DNA from: Membranipora membranacea
Lineage: Eukaryota > Bryozoa > Gymnolaemata > Cheilostomatida > Membraniporidae
DNA length: 64,000 nucleotides
Assembly (NCBI GenBank): GCA_914767715.1
Contig: OU612067.1
Coordinates: 3,596,001 to 3,660,000, forward strand
Reading direction: 5' to 3'
Positions 58,794 to 64,000 of the stretch are shown here, one piece after another. Positions within the stretch are counted from its first letter, which is position 1; each line of letters begins with the position of its first letter. The notes under the pieces were generated by a model that saw only the letters and a list, made by a program, of their open reading frames with translations, was not told where the DNA came from and made no database searches. The position numbers and the translations under genes are program-made.

Positions 58794-58863
58794 CACAGGT
58801 CTACTCCAAATGAGGGGGGCAGTCAAACATTGCCAAAATCCCAGGTTTTGGAGTAGACCTGTG
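58794..58863. mobile_element. 70-bp MITE with exact 8-bp target duplication
   Basis: The ends are CACAGGTCTACTCCAAA and its exact reverse complement (17 bp). GTTAAAAG flanks both sides (58786-58793 and 58864-58871). Only 36 bp lie between the arms. The 8-bp duplication fits hAT-type transposition. Confidence 0.85.
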
Positions 58864-58871
58864 GTTAAAAG

Positions 58872-59446
58872 ACTGAGATAAACTTTGACAACAACAGGTT
58901 TGTTCACATACTTGAACCAAGGATTTAAAAGTTTTGATCTGAGCAGAGAGGATTCTCTTTGCTCAAATCAGTGATCTGAGCAAGAATACGTCAACGACAG
59001 AAGTTCCATCATAAACTTTGGTGGACATGTTTTAGTTTTGGCTGTCCCTTATACTCCTTGATTGAAGTTATCTAGGTTTGGTTTAACAAATAGTTGTCTG
59101 AATTTATTGTGAAAACTGAAAAAATCATTCCCTCCCTGATTATTGATACGAAAGCATTTTCTAAATTTGAAATTTCCTACCCATGCATATAAAGAGGACA
59201 ATCCCCTCTAATCATAAATTGCCTTCCGGGATAATAATGTTGATCACAGCATGAAGTTTATCTATAGTTAGTTAAAAACCAATGAAATAGCTGGGTCTTT
59301 TTGGTAACAAGTATTCAACCAATAAAAACTTTGGGCCTAGCTGGTGGTGTGAGAAAAAAGATTAAAAACCATGGCCAATCAGGAAAGAGCTTTTATGAGA
59401 GTATAGCCTTGATTTTTGCAGCCTTTGTCAATCGTGATAAATCGGG
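58872..59446. other. No gene recognised
   Basis: The spacer between a MITE and a minisatellite. No exon could be supported. Confidence 0.5.
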
Positions 59447-59550
59447 TCTAATTTGTTCTGGGTCTAGTTTGTAGTGGGTTTATTTTGTATTGGGTCTATT
59501 TCGTAGTGGGTCTATTTGGTTGGGTCTAAATTGTTGGGTCTAAATGTCGT
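59447..59550. repeat. GGGTCTAttt minisatellite
   Basis: Six or seven units of 13-18 bp, each starting gggtcta or gggttta and mostly followed by tttNgtagt, with shortening toward the right end. Confidence 0.8.
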
Positions 59551-59795
59551 AGATTCCTCTCTGCTCACATTTTCCTCAATTTTATGATTTTGATGATCAG
59601 ATAAATTACTTGTTTATTTGTTTAAAGAGGTTTTCTAGAAAGTTTACAGATAACAGAGTAGTTAAAAAGTAACTTGTTGACCTCTACACACAGTTAAATA
59701 CACAAAAAAAGGGGGTTATACATAAATAAATGACGATGTTCTAGAAATGGGAAAGTAAGTAAGTTATATATGGCTTTAGTTTATAGAAATAGAAA

Positions 59796-59822
59796 ATGAT
59801 ATATATATATATATATATATAA
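59796..59822. repeat. (TA)n microsatellite
   Basis: About 12 TA dinucleotides in a row. Confidence 0.95.
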
Positions 59823-59829
59823 TTATTGT

Positions 59830-60400
59830 TCTTGTGACAATTATTATAAAAAGTATTAGTTAAAAGATAGTAGGCTGTCAGCCGTTTTGCATTTCAGTCT
59901 GAAATTGTGCAGCAGATTTAAGAGAGCTGTTTTGTGCCAAAATGTGTCCTAAAAGAGGGTTTTATTACTGAACATTTACTTCTAGGGAGCGCTGATTCTT
60001 CAGATTCTTCAGATGAGTAGATCGCGTGCGGATGTATAGTCTCCTTTAATCGCGATGTATAGAGGGTTACTGTCACTTTTTACGTATCATTAGTGTTATA
60101 TTGTCTGTATGTCTGTTTTAGACTGAAGTATGTATGTCTGGTCTGAGCGTACTGTAGTTAGATGCTAGTCTGAATGTACGCTGTAATAGTATCGGGTTGG
60201 CCGACAGAAACGACTTGCAAATAACCTAAAATGAGAAAGTGTTGAAGCATCGATCGGAGGAACAACGAGGTACCCTACAGTGGGGTTAGTAAACACTTAA
60301 TAGGTTCAGGTTCAGGCTGGTGTTTATTGGACTTTTGCACCAGGCGAAGAATATGCTTTGATGCTTTATTTTTGAATAATTTTTTATGTGTGAATTTGTG
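59830..60400. other. No gene recognised
   Basis: Includes the 3' flank of the minus-strand RT fragment that starts at 60407. No exon was supported. Confidence 0.45.
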
Positions 60401-60406
60401 AAATAG

Positions 60407-60870
60407 TTAATGTCTTCTACTTTTTAGGGTGGGTAAGTTTAAGAGTGATCTACCAGTTGTGACAGAAAACTTTTTAGGTGCAGATATTATGATTCTAATT
60501 GCTTTATTCTGAACTTTTTCAATTGTATCGGATGTTTTTTGAGTGCCTTCTAGGTAGATAGATGAGCAGTATTCTAAGATAGGTCTGACGAGAATTTTGT
60601 AAGTCCTTAAGGATTCCTCAACATTCATGTATTTTCTCAGTTTTGAGAGTAGGTATACTACTTTGTTTGCTTTGGTTGCCGTTTCATTGGCATGGATGTG
60701 GAAAGATAAATCAGTATCCAGGGTAACCCCTAGTACATTGATAGAGAGTTTTGTCTCAATTTTTGAGTTTTGAAAATTGATGTGGTAAAAGTTTTTAATA
60801 TTTCTGTTGGAAAATATGCACAATTGTGTTTTCTCAATGTTGAGTCTCAGTAAGTGGCTATGAAAACCAA
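60407..60870 (-). pseudogene. Non-LTR RT C-terminal fragment
   Basis: On minus, HLLRLNIEKTQLCIFSN leads to VLGVTLDTDLSFHIHANE and RPILEYCSSIYLEGTQKTS...IEKVQNKAIRII, the region after the RT palm in CR1/Jockey-like LINEs. The palm itself is missing, so this is a 5'-truncated copy. Its frame is open to the stop at 60407. Confidence 0.8.
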
Positions 60871-60917
60871 TCTGATGCTTTCTTTAGCAGAGTATTGGAC
60901 TCCACTAGTACTTCATC

Positions 60918-62074
60918 ATGCCATACAAGAACAGATTAACAGTGAGAAAGAAGAGAGTCAACTATCCTATTCCAGTCACTTCAAAGGAGACCTCTGATGA
61001 AGGTGGATGGGAGGATGGACTAGATAATCAAGCATTGCAGCTAGGATTCACAAGGATCAGCCTCAACTCTAAGCTCATTGGCTATGCAATCATAAGTTCA
61101 AAGAGTGATGGACCAGACAGTAAGTTCAGATGCACTGTCTTGCTCTTGGTCAGTTGTTGAGGGGCAGAACCTCAAAACTCGCCTATTAGATAATGGGAAT
61201 AACGAGTTGGGTAGTCTACGGTACTCTACGGCTGTTGATGAGGTCCATCTAAAATTGTAACCTGACAGTGACATGATAAAAATAAAAAATGAGGCGGTAC
61301 TTACACTTCCTTACACTTACTTTTAGGCCTATATTGGAGCACATTGAATTGTATAAGCATGTTCTCACCGTGTCTCATTGGTGGACTATCCTATCCATAA
61401 CTTAGGCTATGACGCAGCATATTATCATTTCATATTATTGTGTGGCTCACCCTGATCAACAATTTGACCATTTAAATTATGACCATTCCCATACATCTTC
61501 TCTGTTGGCAGGTAAGATGGAACTAACCAGGCAGGTTGTTTACGATATAGAAACTAAGTCTGTCACTGTGACTATCAATGATAGAGTCGTACCATGGGAC
61601 AACAAATCTCCCTCAGAGACATTAAAAGCAGTGGCGCAGTGTAAGAGCTGCCAAGGTAATACTGATTTGAACATTGCATCAGCTGTAGTATACTCCACTG
61701 GCTGCACTGTTTTACTTGAGAGTACAACCCATTCTACCCGCTGTCCTCCATGTTTAAAAGAACGAAAGGCCATGCAGAAGAGAATAATTCGCAGTAAAGA
61801 ACAGAGTACATCTCAAGTGTCAAGGGTAGATCCATCCTCTAAGGTGCAGCTAAAGTCCCTCTCAAAGGAAGAGTTGCTAACACGGTATAGAAATATGCGT
61901 AAAGAAATAAACAGCAAGACGGGAAACACAACAACTGGAGCAAAGCCAAAGCTCCGTGTATGCGAGCAGCCAACGCCAAAGAGAGCCAGGAAACCACCAA
62001 ATACCACTTTATATTCAGACAGTGTTCAGAGAATCTATAGCTTTATTGATGATACAAGTGCTAATACGCAATAA
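60918..62074 (+). CDS. Unrecognised Cys-rich nuclear-type protein, two exons
   Basis: Exon 1 (60918-61119, ATG of MPYKNRLTVRKKRVNYP) and exon 2 (61512-62074) join in phase (AC A|GT AAG) to 254 residues ending in TAA. A long frame that runs into exon 2 from 61409 crosses a good acceptor (ttggcag at 61511), so I prefer the spliced start. Exon 1 is basic at the start, then acidic (SDEGGWEDG). Exon 2 has CKSC at about residue 107 and RCPPCLKERKAMQKR later, a possible zinc-binding pair, followed by a charged helix and a basic segment (PTPKRARKPP) that could be a nuclear signal. I do not recognise the family. It converges on the C2H2 gene to its right. Confidence 0.6.
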
Positions 62075-62678
62075 GTTTATTATTATAAAATGTGTGTTGG
62101 ATACATCACTGCCAACCTTAACCGTAGGACATGTTAAAAGTAAACATTTAAACAGATATTAAAAAATTATGATGCACTATGTAATCCCATTAGATTTTGT
62201 CTTAGACTAGTTGAGAGGTAATTGACTTTTCCTTTGACAAATGCTTTGCAACGTACTCTGGTGAAAAACTCAGCTATCGCATAAATGAGGTCTGTACTAG
62301 TTCTACAAGTCATAGATATGATTTCCAGTTGTTGGAGAATACGTTTCATGATGATCTGAGTTAAATTACAGTTCCTATTAATATTATTTAAGTAAGCGGT
62401 AGCGATTTTGTCCATGAGTTTTAACAGTTGAAATAAATCTGAACTAATGTCTAACAAACCCCCACCCCCCCCCGACTAATCAAATCGTTTTATGTACTCG
62501 GTACTCCGGTCTCACTAGGGATAGACCAGAGTGTCAGCTGCTCGAGCTCCTCGTTAGTCCAACCCGTCATCTTCTTCAGTTTTCTTAATATAAAACATAA
62601 TATACTCCCTCTAGAGTATCATTGGATTGTAAAACAGAATCAAGTTGTAAAGAAAAATCAGTATTATGTTGATGAAGT
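62075..62678. other. Spacer between convergent genes
   Basis: Contains a C-rich run at about 62460-62474. The 96-codon minus frame at 62167-62457 has no motif, no splice signal linking it to the C2H2 gene and no clear start. Confidence 0.45.
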
Positions 62679-63582
62679 TTACCTAGTGATTTTGTGATGA
62701 ATCGTTCGAAATGAAAATAGATGATTGGGTAGTGATGACGGATCGGTGATTGAATGCACAGTCTTCTTAGAGGAAACGAATTTGATAATAGTTATATAGT
62801 CTGATTGTGGTAGGTGTTGAATCTGTGTAATCATCTGCTGTGAATCTGGCGATAGAGAGAACAGAGAATCTGATTTCATTAGAGTAATAGTGCCATTGTA
62901 AATCTGAATAGCTTGCTGATCGTCTGTAATAGGTGTATAGTAAGAAGTCGAGCGTTCTGTTTGACCTGCAATTATATCAAAGGGAAACAAATTTAACCGC
63001 TGCATGAACTTCACTAAAGAGACAGTTCTCACAGAGGTATAATTCTGAAAAGCAAAGATTATGCTCGCTTTGGCGGGTATGCATGTCTACGTGCATATAA
63101 TATAATAGGCCTAACTAGCTATGTAAACTAATAGAGTTAAAAATACACACCTTTAAATTTATTATTGAAACAATGTTTAGGACCATGAAGACAGGTATGC
63201 ACTGTGCCTACCATGAACGGATTGAAGATGTCTTTTCAACCATCCTTCAGCTTTGTACACTTTAGTACACTCAGGCTCAGGGCACTTGTACTCCTTCGGT
63301 ACACACTTTGTACACTTCGTACATTTTGAGCATCTGATTGCCTCTTGGTGTACTGTGGAGCACTGCTCACGTATCTATCAACATTACAAGAATAAACTTG
63401 ATACAGTTACATTGCAGCAAGGGGTTGAAACAACAGAGGCGTCAACCTTTCCTGATACATGTAGCCCTACTTGCAGTGAATGTGCTCTAACTTATAAATA
63501 TATTTTCATAATGAAGTAGATGCATACATACAGGTACGGAACTGTCAAAAATCTCATAGAAATCTTCAAGATCCTCATCCAT
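62679..63582 (-). CDS. C2H2 zinc-finger protein, three exons, otherwise unrecognised
   Basis: Minus exons 63582-63532, 63374-63212 and 62965-62679 join in phase to 166 residues. Exon 1 gives an acidic start (MDEDLEDFYEIFDSSVP). Exon 2 has a Cys cluster (CSKCTKCTKC) and one classical finger, CPEPECTKVYKAEGWLKRH followed by LQSVH (C-x4-C-x12-H-x4-H). Exon 3 encodes a 96-residue tail with no motif known to me. All introns are GT-AG with good pyrimidine tracts. The start could lie further upstream, since another ATG (MATEVDEW, different frame) precedes it. A DNA- or RNA-binding role is likely from the finger, but nothing more can be said. Confidence 0.6.
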
Positions 63583-64000
63583 TCATCAACCTCAGTAGCC
63601 ATTGTACGCTGCCCTACAACAATAGAAAATGATTATCATTAGTCATAGCGGGTTGGTGGGGTGATAGAAAACTGATCTTGACTTGTTATAATAACCAGTA
63701 GTAGTAGTTGTGTGAGGATCATCATGCCTGTCTAGATGAGCTTTGCAAAGCTTGCCAAGACAGGCCAACAACCATAACTTTTAACAATAATATTGAACAC
63801 CATCATGATCATAATGATTATGATCATATGCACTTCTTCTTTCCCAGCACATCACAACCCCACCACAGTCCAAAAACAACAAGCAATAGATAAGAATAAT
63901 AAGAATAGAATACATACCAGTGGTTCAAGGAGTATCCCTGTGTTGTGACACAGATCAGAGAGTTATATACAAGTAATCAAGTTCTCTGCACAGATAGATA
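63583..64000. other. No gene recognised
   Basis: Likely the 5' side of the minus-strand C2H2 gene. Open frames such as 63708-63893 have no motif. Confidence 0.4.

Overview
The window is animal genomic DNA, AT-rich and intron-containing, with short exons, GT-AG introns of a few hundred bases and a dense load of transposon debris. Spliced protein genes, tRNA-derived SINEs, truncated non-LTR retrotransposons, non-autonomous DNA elements and minisatellites are intermixed. Gene content (a secreted NHL-repeat protein, a monocarboxylate-transporter-like permease, FLYWCH-MULE transposase genes, a PHD/OTU-like gene) suggests an invertebrate metazoan. I cannot name the phylum from sequence alone. All gene models were built by hand from splice sites and reading-frame phase.

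Layout. 0.2-4.4 kb (minus): a complete but broken FLYWCH-MULE transposase gene. 5.6-8.2 kb: LINE debris, a SINE and a minisatellite. 8.3-11.8 kb: a large foldback structure around three tandem 400-bp units. 12-16.4 kb: mobile-element fragments. 16.5-22.7 kb: a tandem segmental duplication carrying two decayed minus-strand reverse transcriptases; copy A is split by a 1.2-kb foldback element and copy B by a 43-bp perfectly palindromic insertion with an 8-bp target duplication. 23.1-27.9 kb (plus): an intact-looking seven-exon secreted NHL-repeat gene with a TATA/CCAAT promoter. 29.1-30.7 kb: a hAT-like element and a truncated copy of the NHL exon. 31.8-37.2 kb (minus): an eight-exon MCT-like transporter, in phase throughout (529 residues). 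38.9 kb: a 15-bp minisatellite. 43.6-47.6 kb (plus): a PHD/OTU (vertnin-like) gene with several lesions. 48.2-49.3 kb: an antisense LINE. 49.6-55.9 kb (plus): a second, divergent FLYWCH-MULE gene with duplicated cassette exons and only one apparent frameshift. 56.4-60.9 kb: nested retrotransposons, MITEs and minisatellites. 60.9-63.6 kb: two small convergent spliced genes, a Cys-rich protein and a C2H2 zinc-finger protein.

The host-type genes most likely to work are the NHL gene, the transporter and the two small genes at the right end. The most unusual signals are the 43-bp palindromic insertion with a paralogous empty site, minisatellites that multiply a 5' splice site (33.3 kb) and a 3' splice site (44.8 kb), the tandem cassette exons of the MULE gene, and the collinear PHD-OTU and FLYWCH-MULE modules at 43.6-55.9 kb.
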